From positions 1,104,843 through 1,168,842 of the forward strand of contig NC_052401.1 of NCBI RefSeq assembly GCF_009389715.1: 64,000 nucleotides of DNA, read 5' to 3'. The translations under genes were made by a program, and so were the position numbers. Source of the stretch: Phoenix dactylifera (taxonomy: Eukaryota > Streptophyta > Magnoliopsida > Arecales > Arecaceae). The number at the start of each line of letters is the position of its first letter. Positions within the stretch are counted from its first letter, which is position 1. Below, one piece after another: positions 34,883 to 48,638 of the stretch. The notes beneath the pieces are model-generated. The model was given only the letters and a program-made list of their open reading frames with translations. It ran no database searches and was not told where the DNA came from.

Positions 34883-35453
34883 TAGGCAAACACTAGGTGG
34901 AATGGATACCTGATTAAGTCGAACATAGACCACTTCAATCCTTCTTTTTTCTTCCAATTTTTAGATTTAATGATATTAAATTATGTAAAATTGGATTGGC
35001 TTGTCAATGTTTGAGTGGGTATCCCGTCCTCTTGCGATTAATCCTAAGCAACCCGTAAAGGATCGGTATGAATGGGCAAACATTAGGTGGATCGGATACC
35101 TGATTTAGTCGAACATAGACCACTTCAATCTCTTTTTTTTTTTCAATTTTTAGATTTAATGATATTAAATTATGTAAAATTGGATTGGCTTGTCAATGTT
35201 TGAGCGGGTATCCCGTCTTCTTCCGGTTAACCCTAAGCAGCCAGTAAAGAATCGGTATGAATGGGCAAACACCAGGCATGGATCGGATACCTGATTAAGT
35301 CAAACATAGACTACTTCAATCCTTTTTTTTCAAATTTTAGATTTAATGATATTAAATTATGTAAAATTGGATTGGCGCGTCAACGTTTGAACGGGGTATC
35401 CCGCCCTCTTCCGGTTAACCCTAAGCAGCCAGTAAAGGATCAATATGAATGGG
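34883..35453. repeat. Tandem array, about 189 bp x3
   Basis: Three head-to-tail units with starts near 34883, 35073 and 35262 (spacings 190, 189 and 188). Each begins GGCAAACAC(T/C)AGG or a variant, has GATACCTGATT, then GATTTAATGATATTAAATTA, a GTATCCCG(T/C)C motif and ends near TAAAGGATC. Units diverge by substitutions and T-run length. Non-coding; possibly a seed of satellite-like DNA. Confidence 0.9.
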
Positions 35454-38031
35454 CAGAAAAGTCTACATGAATTTGTATAAAATATAAAAAAACGTGACGA
35501 CTAATAATACAAATATGATACTCTTTTTAAAAATAATTTATTAAAAAAATGAATGTAATGGGAGTGCATTTATTTACCAAAACACCTAGAAGAGGATTCA
35601 AATAACTTTACTTGAAAAAGAATTTATTTGCAATAAAAAATTATGGAACGTCAGCGCAGGACATAGGATTTATGCGTGATAGATGAAGGATGGAAGTAGT
35701 AGTTTGCATGATAATCTTGGAGATAAAGTGTCGAGGTGCACCAAAAATTCAACCATCTTCCCATGTTTGAATCAAACTCTTTTCCAAAAAGCCGGAAAAG
35801 TATTATAAAACCAGTCAATATGGACTAAAAATTATAGTCCGGTCCAAGGATGGACCGGCCGTTAATTTCTCCTTAATAATATCTTTCAATACAATGACCA
35901 CTTCGACTCGTTAGAAAGAAACCTCCGCACCCATTTAGCAAAGAGAGGATTATTAAATTGCACGTTGCCAATTTTATAACTAATTGTACATATTTTATCT
36001 TATCCTGCCTCTTCTATAGACTTGCATGCATCTACTGGTCTCAAAAGATAAACCACACTTCATGCGTAAGACCATTTGTGATGAGAATTCAAGAACGTTT
36101 AGAAGGTGCTTAGGAGACACGTTGATACCACCTGGGATCACATCATGCGATTATTAATAGTTGTCCAAATTGGCACCTTGTCAAGGCCTGATGATGACCC
36201 TCTTGTCGGCTGTTGGGCCTAACAAGCAAAGAACATATCATAAAGAATTGCACTTTTATGAACAATAAGAAGGGAGATTAACGTGGCAGATGCCTCATAG
36301 TTAACATCATTAGCAAGCTATTGCTCAACAACCAAATGCTGCATAGATCTTTAATTAAAAAAGAAGAAGCATATATGGCTTGCCTTCCTCCTTGGAGTTG
36401 GCCATGCCAAAAATGACGGCAATTCAACCAAGTGACGCCGGGTCTTATCATCATCTGATGATGACCTACCGTGAACGGGATTTTGCAATTTAAAATAGGC
36501 AAAGAATAGAGAAAATCCAAGAGATCGTGGCATCACGTTTCCATGTTCTTGTTTTAAAAAATTGGGATTTTAGAGATCGATTGGTGCGTGTAGCTAGCTT
36601 TTAGTCTAGATGTTTCACAGACAAATTTTAGCACTTAAATATGATCTTGCATGTTAGCTTTTAGGTTAGAGAATAATTAACATTAGACTTTGAATAAGTC
36701 TGCTATTTGTCAAATAACTTTTACGAATATGTATAAGTAAAGAATAACAATATCGGTCAAACATGCTCATACGAGAAATAACTATTTCAAGCAAAAAAGT
36801 TAAACATTTTTCTCGTATGGAGTTGTTGTTGAAAGGTGCCTCTTTTTTTTTCGAGTTCTTACAAGTAATACATGCATATTCACGCATGTCTCTTTATGGT
36901 TGGACTGGTTCACCGCTAAGCTGGTGGACTTGATCCAACTAATCCGTCAATTGAATATATTCCGAAATTTTTGCCAAAAAATAATTTTCAAAATTTGTAA
37001 AAAGCTCGAAGCAACTTTATTTGTTCATGGTATCTGAAAAATATAGCTATTCAGATTCTTCTTTCTTGTCCCCGAGCCACACGTAAACGAGCGGTTGTCT
37101 TCATGAAAGATATGGTGAAAAGGCTGTTTTCGGTCGGTGTTCCTATAACATATTCCATTTTATAACATTTTCTTCTAGTTACTTGAGATGGTGGTTTACG
37201 TCTCTTAAGATGCATTTAGTTATTAAATTTTGCTGCTAGCACTTCTTATCAAGTATATTATGAAATAAGTACATCATAAAATGGTCGATTGAAACTTTGA
37301 TTAGTTGAAACATGTCATTCTCGTTGGCTAGTGGAGCCCATCTAGTTCTCTCATTCAGAACGTAGATCTCATGCTAGCTCAGAAACATTTCCTCACCTAT
37401 ATTGAGTAGATAGACCGTGTAGCTTCTTGTAAAATAGTTACTTTGGGGTAGAAAAATACTAGATTATTGGGCTCCTTTGTCACTTTTCCAAGGCCGAAGA
37501 GGATTTGGGCCTTCGGTTGTTGATCTATGTGGGCCTTCGGTTACTTTGGACTTCACGCTTGTCGAAGCATCACTTGCCATTGCCATGACTACAAAAATGC
37601 ATGTCTCTCAAATCAAGTCCTTTGCATGTACGAGTCAAAGAAATTTATTGAAGGGAATGCAATAGAAATTGGTCCCAAATCTATCACCAAATCCAGCCAC
37701 CAATCTTGCAGGATAACAGATCCTTGAGCATGTACTCCAGTGCTTGGCTCCAACCAAACACAGCAGGCCTGCATGAGGAGGTGTGCAGAAATCTTATGGA
37801 GCAAACATAATGACTACATAGAGTTAAATCTTGTCTTCAGATTTTTTCTCCCAATCATCCTATCAAAGGAATACTTCTCTCAACCACAACAAGGAAGAGA
37901 AGAGCTGATGAGGTGAATTTTTTTGTTGTGGAAGATCTATTTACTTTGGAGAAGCTCAGAAAGTCAAATTTGGGATAGCTCAGATGTGACACTGTATCTG
38001 ATGTTCTTGCTGTTTAGTGTTTGATTGACTG

Positions 38032-38483
38032 GTTTCAAGGCATTTATTTTTTTATAGGGATTGTATTCATGTTATGTAGGGAAGGCAATTGTATATCTTT
38101 TCTTTGTAAGAAATTTTTGTTTCTATTTGTTTAGTGGGGAGGTATAATTATTCCAATGTTTTTTTATATGTTTTGCTTTGTGGTGTGTTGCAATAATCAG
38201 GAGAAATATAATAAATCTGTGTATTATTTAGTACATCCAGCCTAACGATTCTTCTTTGTTTCAAGGCATTTATTTTTTTATAGGGATTGTATTCATGTTA
38301 TGTAGGGAAGGCAATTGTATATCTTTTCTTTGTAAGAAATTTTTGTTTCTATTTGTTTAGTGGGGAGGTATAATTATTCCAATGTTTTTTTATATGTTTT
38401 GCTTTGTGGTGTGTTGCAATAATCAGGAGAAATATAATAAATCTGTGTATTATTTTGTACATCCAGCCTAACGATTCTTCTTT
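38032..38483. repeat. Nearly perfect tandem duplication, 226 bp x2
   Basis: Copies 38032-38257 and 38258-38483 begin TTTCAAGGCATTTATTTTTT and end CCTAACGATTCTTCTTT. I see about one internal difference (ATTTAGTACA against ATTTTGTACA), so it is recent or an assembly duplication. Confidence 0.93.
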
Positions 38484-40092
38484 CTATTAGCCTCCTTTAT
38501 GTCTTGGAAGTTGTCATCCATATTTGCTATTGTGCTTAAGGAGTGCTTGCTCTGGGTACTATTCATAGTTCGGAGAATCTATTACAAAGCACACTCCTTC
38601 AACACCAGAAGAATCAGCTTCAAACACAGAAACAAATGATCTATGACCAACTATCTCCTGCTTTAGCTGCAAGCAGCTTGGGTTTCATTTTTCGGCCCAA
38701 TCGAGTCCCTTCCTATCAGAATTGGGTCAAAAATTGAAATCCAACTCCATCAAATTGTCGTTCGGGTCACGTTAAGTCAGGTTAATAAATCCATCGGATA
38801 TATTAAGTTGAACCAGAAAATGAATAATTTAGGAAAAAAAAAAATGAACTGTGCATAATTTGGTTATTCAATAACACATACAAGAAACAACAGGGTTAAT
38901 TCAGTTTAGGAATCAGATTTTTTGATGAAAGATTTTGATTAGAATGAGCTGCCAAACCTTCCAACAAAACCAAAGTCAAGACATGAAATTGCCGACATCT
39001 GCCAATCCAGAGATGATGAACAACCTGTCAGATTATTCAAGTGTAGATTGACCAAAACCGAGCTCTTGCTGTATAGAAAGAACTCTCATTGCTCATCATT
39101 TAGTGATCTTTAAATATGAAAAAAAATCCACACGTAGAGTTCAAACATAGAGACCTCTGCATGTTATTGTTAAATTATTATAAAAATTCTGATGTTTTAG
39201 CAATCCATATCTTTAATGAAATAGAGAATCATGTCATCATCTTTAACAAGGGAAAATCATGCATGGACCCTTATTTCGAGTCCTGATGCTTCTAATATGA
39301 ACTATTTCTACTGCACTATTGGATAATCACATCCTCTACGCATATGCATCTCTTCATGCACATCGCATATGATAAATACCAGCTCAAGTCAATTGCAAAT
39401 TTGATGGTCATGGCTGAATAAACATGCTTGTTTTATTATGTAGGCCTAGTATGTCATTTGAACAATGTTGCCTTATGTTCGTAGCTTTCATCTCGGTCGA
39501 TTTTAGTTTTATCTCATATATCAAAGCAAATATAAGTTCGAAGACATCTTGTAGTAGCATATTTTGAAGACAGGCTAATATAAACTAATATACTCCAAAA
39601 CAACAATCAATATGGCATCAAAGTTTTCAATCTCTTTTTTAATATCTTATTACAAGAGTTATTTTAATGATTAACCATTAAAATTATAAATGATAAAATT
39701 ATTTTAAATTTTGGAATTTGGACCTCTCCGGCCGGTTTATCTCGACCAAAGTAAACATGTAACGGTTCATTTTTGGTACAAAACCTAGAACGGTTCATCT
39801 CGGTATGGGTCGCCCTTCTAGAATATTGGCTGTGATCCTAACCGTGGAAACGTTATCCATCAACTTATCATCAGACGGCAAAGGTTTTCGGATCACACGC
39901 AATCCATTTTCGAGGATTTCTCCTACATTGGTAGCATCGCGTTCTGACGGCTTCCGTCGTCCGTCACCCCTGCTAATTTCTGAGCCCTCAACCCCGAACC
40001 CGAAGCCTAAGCGCTCGATTTTCCTCTCCCTTCTAGAGATCGAAGGTTCTTGGGTTTTCAAGATTCCTGGATTCGATCTTCTCCGAGGGAGA

Positions 40093-43000
40093 ATGGAGTT
40101 TGACGAGTACGATTACCTGGAGAAATCGGTGGAGGAATCCGCTGAGATCCGGAAGGAGAAGGAGCGCCGGAGCTCCCGGCACGGCGGCGACCACGAGAAG
40201 GACGGAGGCAGCGGGGAGAGGGCGTCGAGGCGGTCGAGGGCGGAGGAGCAGCAGAACGGTGAGAAGGTGGATCGCGAGGATCGGGATCGCTCGCCGCGGC
40301 GCGAAAAGTTTCGCCACCAGAGCAGCAGGGAGGCCGGGAGGGAGCGTGACAAGGATAGAGACCACCCGAGCCGAGAGAGGGATCGGCGGGAAAGAGATAA
40401 GGGGAAGGAGAAGGAGAGGGATAGAGATAAAAAGAGGGAAAGGGAGAAGGAGAGGGACAGAGAGAAAGATAGGGAGAGGAGGGAGAGAGAAAGGGAACAG
40501 GAGAGGGAAAGGGAGAGGGAGAGAGAAGGGGAACGGGAGACGGAGAGGAGAAGCAGCAGCAGGTCGAGAAGGCATGATAGAGAGGTTGAAAGAGAGATGG
40601 AGAGGGCGAGGAGTAGAGAGAGGGCATTGAGAGAAAGAGAACTCGAGAAAGAGATGATGGAAAAAGAGAGCAGGTATTTTTTATATTTATTTTCTCACAC
40701 CTTCTCTTAAGCTTATCTGTTCTTGCGCTAATTTTCTGTCTAAGTTGAGCATTATTTACTTTTCATTCGTAAATTATTTATAGTGTTTCTCCAATTATCT
40801 TGCTTTATTGTAGGATTAGGGTATTAGCTAAGCATTTATTTAAAAATTGATATGGAGCTGTCTGCTTTAATGGTGAAATCTCTTTTGTCATGTAGGAGGT
40901 TCAAGGAGAAAAAAGAAGCGGTGGAACCTGAAGTTGATCCAGAAAGGGACCAGAGGACTGTTTTTGCTTATCAGGTATATAGGTTAACTAGTATTTTGAC
41001 TTTATATTTAATATGGTGCACATAATTTTGACAATTGCTGTGTTTCACACATGTAGTCTAATTTGGCTTTTATTTCATTCGTATGTTAGATGCCTTTGAA
41101 GGCGACCGAAAGAGATGCTTACGAGTTCTTCTCAAAAGCTGGAAAGGTTAGTGAAACATATTATTAGTTCTTAAATAATGTTACATCAGCAAGATGCCAG
41201 TGTTTATATCCTGCATGTTTTAACATGTCATTGCACCTGCAAGGTAAAATTTATCCTGGAACCTATATATGTTATGCAATTAAAGGTATATTAGTATATA
41301 TTATATCTTTGAACATATGGTATTTAATTAACCATTCAAATCTGTTTGGTGCATACTATTTGAGAGATATTGCTTATTGCAGTAAATATGCATCTCCTTT
41401 ATTGGGGTGAAATACAATACCTATTTTTTTGGTGGCTCAATGCACTTGCTATTTGGTTACTGATGATGAATGGAGAAGCTAAATTAGTGATCATACTCTG
41501 TGCTTTAACGGGTGGTGTCATATGTATAAGACATATCATTGCATCTCATATATGGCAGCTTCACTGCATGTTCTTTGCTTCTCGTAAAGATTACAACTTT
41601 GAATATTCATAATTTCCAGGTGAGGGATGTCCGCTTGATTATGGATCGGAATTCGGATCGGAATTCAAGGCGTTCAAAGGGAGTAGGGTATGTGATTCCC
41701 CTGTACCTTAAGCTTCCCATTTATGACCTCTAATACTGCTATGTTTCCTTTTACTTGTACAAATCTCTTGCCTAATTTTATCATGTTTATTAACTGCATC
41801 GGGATTAATAAAAGAAAAAAAGAAGATACTTATAACAACCAATTGTGGGAATTTTATGTATATCATTTTAATTCTTATAGAGTGTCTATGGCATTAGATG
41901 AACATTCAATATTTGCCTTATATGTGAAAATATTTGTGGGTGTACATATCTTCAAAAGCAATTCTGAAGCATTTAAACAATCTCTTTCTTTGTCTGCTTT
42001 TATTGATGGTAGTACGTTATGTTCTCATATTTCTGAAACTCAAGCATAAGCTTGTGTTTATAACCAGCCTTAGAGATTGTAGAAAAATTCTAGATTGTCT
42101 ACTAATTCTCTATTTGATTTTAAATCTCTACGAGACCTTTGTTTTTTTACCAGCTGCCGAAAGTGCTTCTGTCCTTGAGCCTTCATAAGACTATCTTCCC
42201 TTTCATGATGTTAAAATGTGTAACTTGTATTTCTGACTAATGTTAGTGTGATATATTGACATGAAGATTATTAATACATCATGTAAATCTTTTTCATTTT
42301 TATACACTTCAAGTTGCGTATATCTTTTCTCTTGATGACTTCTATTGAATACCATTTCTCCTTGCTTGATTGCAAGAGAACCCTTTGTCTATTTGCATTT
42401 TTTTGGTGAAATGTCTATTTGCATGGCCAAACATCTTATTGTTGTTTATATTGGGGTTGTTACAGTTACATCGAGTTTTATGATGCAATGTCAGTGCCGA
42501 TGGCAATAGCTCTTTCTGGTCAACTCCTTCTTGGGCAACCAGTGATGGTCAAACCTTCAGAAGCAGAAAAGAATCTTGTTCAGTCAAATTCTACTGGGAC
42601 GGGTGTTACAGGAGCAGCTGCTGCAAGAAAAATTTATGTTGGAAACCTTCCCTTAAACATTACAGAAGATCAGCTTCGTCAGGTGAATACAGCTGATGGG
42701 TAAACTGAAATATGGCTAATTTAAACATTTTTTTTATATCATAATGTGTTATTATGTGTTCTTTTGCTCATGTATGTGCAAATTTGTGGCAACTTGATTT
42801 TTCAAAGGGATAGTTTTAGGGATTTTTTTTTCTCGATGTTTTTTTAAGCTCTTGAGCACATTTTTAAACTTCAATGTTCCACGTGCTTGTTTACAGAAAT
42901 TCAGGTTTTAGAAGCTGTTCCGGTGAACGGACAACCCGAGTATGGCTTTTAAGAAAAAAAAGATTCTAAATGAAAATAAAAAATATGAGGCTTGATTTTT

Positions 43001-46000
43001 TTTTTTCTAGTTATTGGATTCGTATGTTTTATGATTTGACCAGAGAGTATGCTTCTTAGGTCACTTAAATTATATGCCTAAACCAGATAGAGAAGACCCC
43101 ATCTTTGTCATACTAGGATTAAATTAATTGTAAAATACCACCCTTCCTAAACGAAAATAACTTTGTTTTCACTTTGCAATCCATGGTATAAATGGTATTC
43201 TATTTTCTCAGTTGTCAGAGGGGGAAGGATAAAGAATTAGTTTGGAAGTTTTATACACTCAGTGCTCCTAGGCTTTATGGGTTATTGACAAATTTTTATT
43301 TCTTGTAAAACCCTGTCTATTCATGATATAATCTATCTAGAAAATCAGTTTAGTTTATGTACTTTCAATAAATTAAATTGACAAAGAGCTCTGGGATGTC
43401 AGTCCCACCAGGCTCCTGGTAACTCTGACAATGTTGCAAGAAACATGTTCAGCTGAGGAATGATTAGATCCATTTTTTTAATGAGATATTTGGCTGATAA
43501 AATCAGGCTTGGCTTATGGTTTGATTCACAGGTTAAACATTATACTTGTAGTGTTGTGCTCTTGCAAGCATATTGTTGAGATTGTGAGTCTACTTGAATG
43601 ACAATTGGTTGAGACTTTGGAGAATGAGCTGGCAGTTGGTGAGGTTGACATGCCATCATTTTCTTGTCTGGTTATAAAACAAGCTAGAGGAGAGGTGCAT
43701 TGTGGAAATTAAGTTGACAAGGATGCAATTTAGTCTTTAGCTCATTCTGAAAATGTAGATTTTAGGACAAGTTTGTAAGATAGAAAATTGGATGATAAAG
43801 CTTTCATAATTAGAATAGAGTGTACATTTACTTCTCTTTCCTAAACTTGATTTTTATCCTACATTTTTTTTTTGCATTTCTGTATCTAGATTTTTACCTA
43901 AAGAGCTGCAAGGTTCTTTTATTTTTTGTTGACTTCCTCCTTTTCAATTTTATATCATTGGCTAATATTGTATTTGTTGCTGGGTTTGAGTTGTTGTGTC
44001 ATTCGCTTTTTATGAAATATTTATATTTATTAAAGAAAAAATAATCCAGGATCAGTACTTATGTTTTAGTCAAAATTTTCTTTCGTATAACATGCATGAA
44101 TTTCAATTACCATTTCATGTTTGTGGATATTAATATTTTCTATTTACATCAGTCTGGGCTCTGGAACATAAATTCGCAAGAATCATCTCAATGGATGCTG
44201 GTTGTGTTAAATTGCAGATTTTTCTTGGCCATTCATTATTTTGGTAATTCTCAATAACTTTCACTCCGCTGGCATCGATTTGCATGTTGCAGAATACTAA
44301 GCTAGTGTATGGCTATACGATAAGACTCATGTTTTTGTGGTATAGGTGCTGATCACTAAGAGTAATTTGTACTCTTCTGGTTATAGGTTATGTCCACTCA
44401 GATTCCTCATGATCATGGGGCTTAGTCATAATTGCTGAAGATATTTTGTGCTCTTTCATGTATAGGTGATATCCATTACTTCTATCCTCCATAAAAGTAT
44501 ATCTGAGAAGTCCAGTGGAATTTCTTAGTTCTGTTAAAATGGATCCCACAACTTGGATTATGCATCAGGTGTGCTTGTTGTTAAATAATATTTCCTCTTC
44601 AGGTAACTTTAATAGGTGAAATCTGTCATCCATTTATGAAGTTTTCATGTTCTGCTATCTTTTCTTGATTTGAATGTAGTTATAGTAGCGTGACATCTTC
44701 TTCTTCTTCTTCTTCTTCTTCTTCTTCGCCTTGTTAATTTTTTTTTCAGAGTTGTGCCTATCGCCTCTTGATCATTTTATTACATTTCATGTCAGCTTCC
44801 AACATGTTTATTAGAATTGTTAAATGCATTTTTTTAGGTCTTTGAGCCTTTTGGTCCAGTGGAGCTTGTCCAACTACCGGTGGATCTAGAAACGGGGCAC
44901 TGCAGAGGTTATGGATTCATCCAAGTAAGTATATATTTTCGGTAGTGACTGTTATTTCAGTTAATATTTGCTGACATACTATTTGGTCCTTCAGTTTGCT
45001 CAAGTTGAACATGCAAAGGCAGCTCAGAGTTTGAATGGAAAGGTGGAAATTGCAGGACGGGTCATCAAGGTAGGCGCTCATTTAATTGATGCTGCATGAT
45101 GTTTTTCAGATATTTCCTCTTTGATTGCTTTTGTTCTGAATTAGCAGACATGCATATGGTTGAAACAGGTATCATCTGTCACAGATCATGTTGGTGGGCA
45201 GGATGCTGGAGCGAATGCTGCTGACTTTGAGGATGATGATGGTGGTTGTTTGGTGAGTAAATGTGCTTAACATTGGTCTGTGAAAGTCGTGATTAGTACT
45301 CTGACTTTTTTATGCTAATTGCTTTATGTGACATTTGGATCTTAAGACTACTGCATATTCTTCTGTTTGTTTTGATTTTAAACTTGTGAAATTATTTTCA
45401 CATATTGCATCAAAATATAAATTCAATTTACATGCTTTTAATGAGTAGACAGCTGATGTCTTGTTTCTTTGATGCAGTCTTTGAATGCTCAATCTAGAGC
45501 TTTACTCATGCAGAGATTGGATAGAACTGGAACTGCCTCAAGGTTGATTTCTATGTCTAGTTTTTTTTTTTTTTTTGGGTTCCTGATATCATTTCATGTA
45601 AGCTGATTGTGTAGCCTTTTTCTGCAGTATTGCAGGGTCACTTGGAGTGCCTGTGCTTAATGGAGCTGCTCCAAATCAGCAGGCCTCAAGCTTGCCAATG
45701 AATGGGCAGGTCAGGGTGTCTGCAGTCCTTCCAACACTAGCTTCCCCTCTCACCGAGGCTATAGGGGAGCCCAGTGAGTGTGTTATATTGAAGAATATGT
45801 TTGATCCAGGCACTGAGGTTTGTAACAAACTACTGCATACATGGCAATTGTATTCTAGCTGAAATACTAAACTATGAAATTGTCCTACAGATGGATCCAG
45901 ATTTTGATTTAGATGAAGTCGAAGAAGAATGTTCCAAGTTTGGCCCGGTTAAACATATATATGTGGACAAGTACGTTTTTTTAACCCATTTTTTTGATTA

Positions 46001-47982
46001 ATGAAGCATAAAAACCATCTTACTTTATCTCAGTGGAATTTAGTTTACAAACATCACTTTGCTAGGCAATTAGACAAACAGAGGTTTATAGATGACTATG
46101 ACATAGGGACTTATGGATGGCTGATTTCCTTGTCCAAGTGAGATTGTATCTGGGTGTGAAATGTGATGACAAATATAAAGGACGGGAAAAAGAAGTGCAA
46201 GACTGAGGGTTGCTGTAGTTACACAATCCTGAGTTCTTAGGGATGCCTGGTTCTTTGTGAATGTGACTGCCAGTTTCCGTGAAGGTTGAGGATAATGCAT
46301 CGAATGCTTCTCTCAATCTGGTGGCTTTTATTTCTTTACAGTTCTACACTTCATCTCTACTTATCCATGCGGGAGATATCTCATGGACATGTAATGGGGG
46401 TTCCAACAGTGCCATAAACTTGTTTAGTATTGACAAATGTGATAAATGCAATTGCAATTAAAGAAAGGGAGGTCTGTGATGATATGTGAGATGAAGAAGA
46501 AACAAATGAAACATGTGATATTTATTAATTGTGAGAGAATAAGGAGTTTGGTGCGGGAATACAATATAGTTGAGAAGACTATCTTAAATATTCTCAGTTC
46601 AGAAGAGGATGGTGGCAGTTATAAGAATAACGGAGGATGCTTGTGAACACCCCCCCCCTCCCCTCCTCTCTCTCTCTCCCTTCTCTCTCAAACACACACA
46701 CAAAAAGATGTTTTTGATAGTTTAGATTAGATATATGGTGTGTGCACATATAATTGGTGTCTGATTCTAGTCATTTTAGATTAGATACTTGTGTTTTTAA
46801 TGCATGTTATGCATCTTTCCTTGTGGTATGTGTATGTGTGTGCGTGTTTATATCAACAAATGTTGTGGTCCAAAGATTCTGAGCCTATTTTTGCTCTAAC
46901 ATGGGTAACTATGACATTCTTTACATTTTAAAATTGGAGATAACAAATTTTGATGTATCAGAGGAAAGACATTTCCTAGATGTTTACTGTTCTATCGAGT
47001 CAGATTTTTGTCTGAATTTCTGGACAGAAATGAGAGATGCAAACATCCAATAATGAAAACAGTCATAGTTTTAGGTGTTATACTGAGCATTTAGATCATT
47101 AAATGTTTATGGAAATCTGATGCCAATATTATCTAAACTTGTGTCATCTAGAGCACATGACCTTTTTAGGGAAAACATTAGGCTAATTTGTGGATCGTTT
47201 TTGGGCGAACCATTTGTGGATCGCACAAATTTTTAGGTGAATTCTGTATCCAAGTCGAGTAATGGTCTTCGCTTAGACATAGCATCCCTTGTTACCAGTA
47301 TCCTTTTATCGTGTTGAGCAATTACAAATCCTTCAACATGCTTTATTTTGCTTGTCATTGGCTACTAAATATTTTCTTGTTGGTTCTTATGTTTACAGGA
47401 ACAGCCTTGGTCATGTGTATTTGAGGTTTGATTCTGTGGCAGCAGCTGCTAGTTGTGTGCGAGCAATGCACATGAGATGGTATGCACGGCGATCTATATC
47501 TGCGGCGTTCATGGTATGAGTCTGGCTTGTTACACAATGTTATTAAAAGAAACGTTACCATCACACAATGAAGTAATTAATATGTAGAAAGAGATCTGGA
47601 GAAACCAGAATCATATCAACAGTTCTAAGGAACTAAATTCCATCAATTTCTCTGTCAATCTGATATTCCATGCCAATGTTGAATGGCACCGGAGGTAGTA
47701 TTATGTAGGTGAACTTAAGTTCAGATTGCCAGCTGGCTCTTGGTGGAGGGCCAGAATGGTTGTATGCGAGCAGAACCATATACCACAAACAGTTCACTCA
47801 AATTGCTGATATGTAGAATCTTGCCAGTGTGTCTGTGTGTGTGTTCTCCTCTTTCTATCCCAAGTTGCTTTGTTGTATCTGTGCAATTATATGCTGTCAA
47901 GCTTACGTGATTGCATTCTTTCCAGCGGCCCGAAGAGTATGAAGCCATATTCAGGAGTGTTTCTCGAACTTCTGAAGGTTAG
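40093..47982 (+). CDS. RBM39/CC1-like splicing factor (RRM protein)
   Basis: This family (RBM39/CAPER, related to U2AF65) acts in the nucleus at 3' splice-site recognition. Thirteen exons splice in phase to 584 residues: 40093-40673, 40896-40974, 41090-41146, 41620-41687, 42466-42682, 44838-44924, 44995-45069, 45169-45252, 45478-45542, 45628-45817, 45891-45970, 47399-47513 and 47926-47982; all introns are GT-AG. The protein opens MEFDEYDYLEKSVEES, then an Arg/Glu/Asp-rich RS-like region (to about 195). RRM1 (about 213-290) has TVFAYQMP and KGVGYIEF; RRM2 (about 316-392) has KIYVGNLP and RGYGFIQF; a C-terminal UHM-type RRM (about 485-575) has ILKNMFDP, an acidic EVEEECSKFG helix and HMRWYARRSIS, with Tyr where the family usually has Phe in R-W-F. 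The start at 40093 matches the family; the frame is also open to an ATG at 39805. The last exon (EEYEAIFRSV...) is the least certain. Confidence 0.93.
44695..44727. repeat. (TTC)n microsatellite in RBM39-like intron 5
   Basis: About ten CTT/TTC units within the 2.2-kb intron between exons 5 and 6. Confidence 0.9.
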
Positions 47983-48638
47983 GCAACGTCAATCTTGTGC
48001 TTGCGGTGTGCTTGATGACTCCAGTAATCTGGTGATTTTGTGGTTGGTCATGCAAAAGCACAGTACTTGATGAATTTAGAAATAGAAGCTCTTAATGGCT
48101 CCACCTTTGTTGACCAATGAGGTTGTATTTGCCATTGAGTCCATGGACCTCAGATTATTAGATTCTCTCCGGAAATATTGGGAGCAAGAAGGATCCTAGT
48201 CAAAGGTATCTCAAAAAAAAAGAAAAGAAAAAAAAAGGCAGTCCGGAGTTCTATTACAAGCAGCTTGTTCAAGAAATTCTATTAGATCGTCAATGAATTT
48301 GCGCTATCCGACATGTCCTTGGTGAATAATTTATTTTACATATTATAGACCTTCCTTGGAATAATGGCTTTTGGTCGAATTGTGGATATATTTGCATGGT
48401 AATGAATAAATTAATTTTCAAACGATGGAAAATCGCATAATGCCTTTTGAATGATGGTATCTCATGCATCGCTAAGAGAGTGGGGTCGTCAAGGAGGCTA
48501 GTGGTGCTAAGGTGATGCCCACATCTTGCTTGCCTACACCGTCAATGCCCACGCGCTGCCTTCTCCACTCTCGGCTCCGACGAGGTTCCTGATGCCATCA
48601 AAGCCTACGTACGTCTCCTTCATCGCCAACCCTATGGC
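47983..48638. other. Downstream flank of the RBM39-like gene
   Basis: Probable 3' UTR followed by non-coding sequence. From about 48485 the DNA becomes GC-rich and coding-like, and continues on the other side of the hAT-type element (50447-50560). I could not identify the relic. Confidence 0.45.

Larger units (their letters stand above)
33372..40092. other. Intergenic region with tandem arrays
   Basis: The ERF 3' UTR is followed by gene-poor sequence. It contains a three-copy 189-bp array (34883-35453) and a two-copy 226-bp duplication (38032-38483). Short frames at 33824-34135, 34352-34641 and 37477-37804 show no recognisable domain. The last few hundred bases are the RBM39-like promoter and leader. 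Confidence 0.5.

Noticed and set aside
34883-35453. CRISPR-like array
   Set aside because: Head-to-tail long units with no short repeat/spacer pattern, in a plant nuclear genome.
39795-40627. Several long frames on the minus strand and other frames over RBM39-like exon 1
   Set aside because: Shadows of the repetitive Arg/Glu-rich coding exon.
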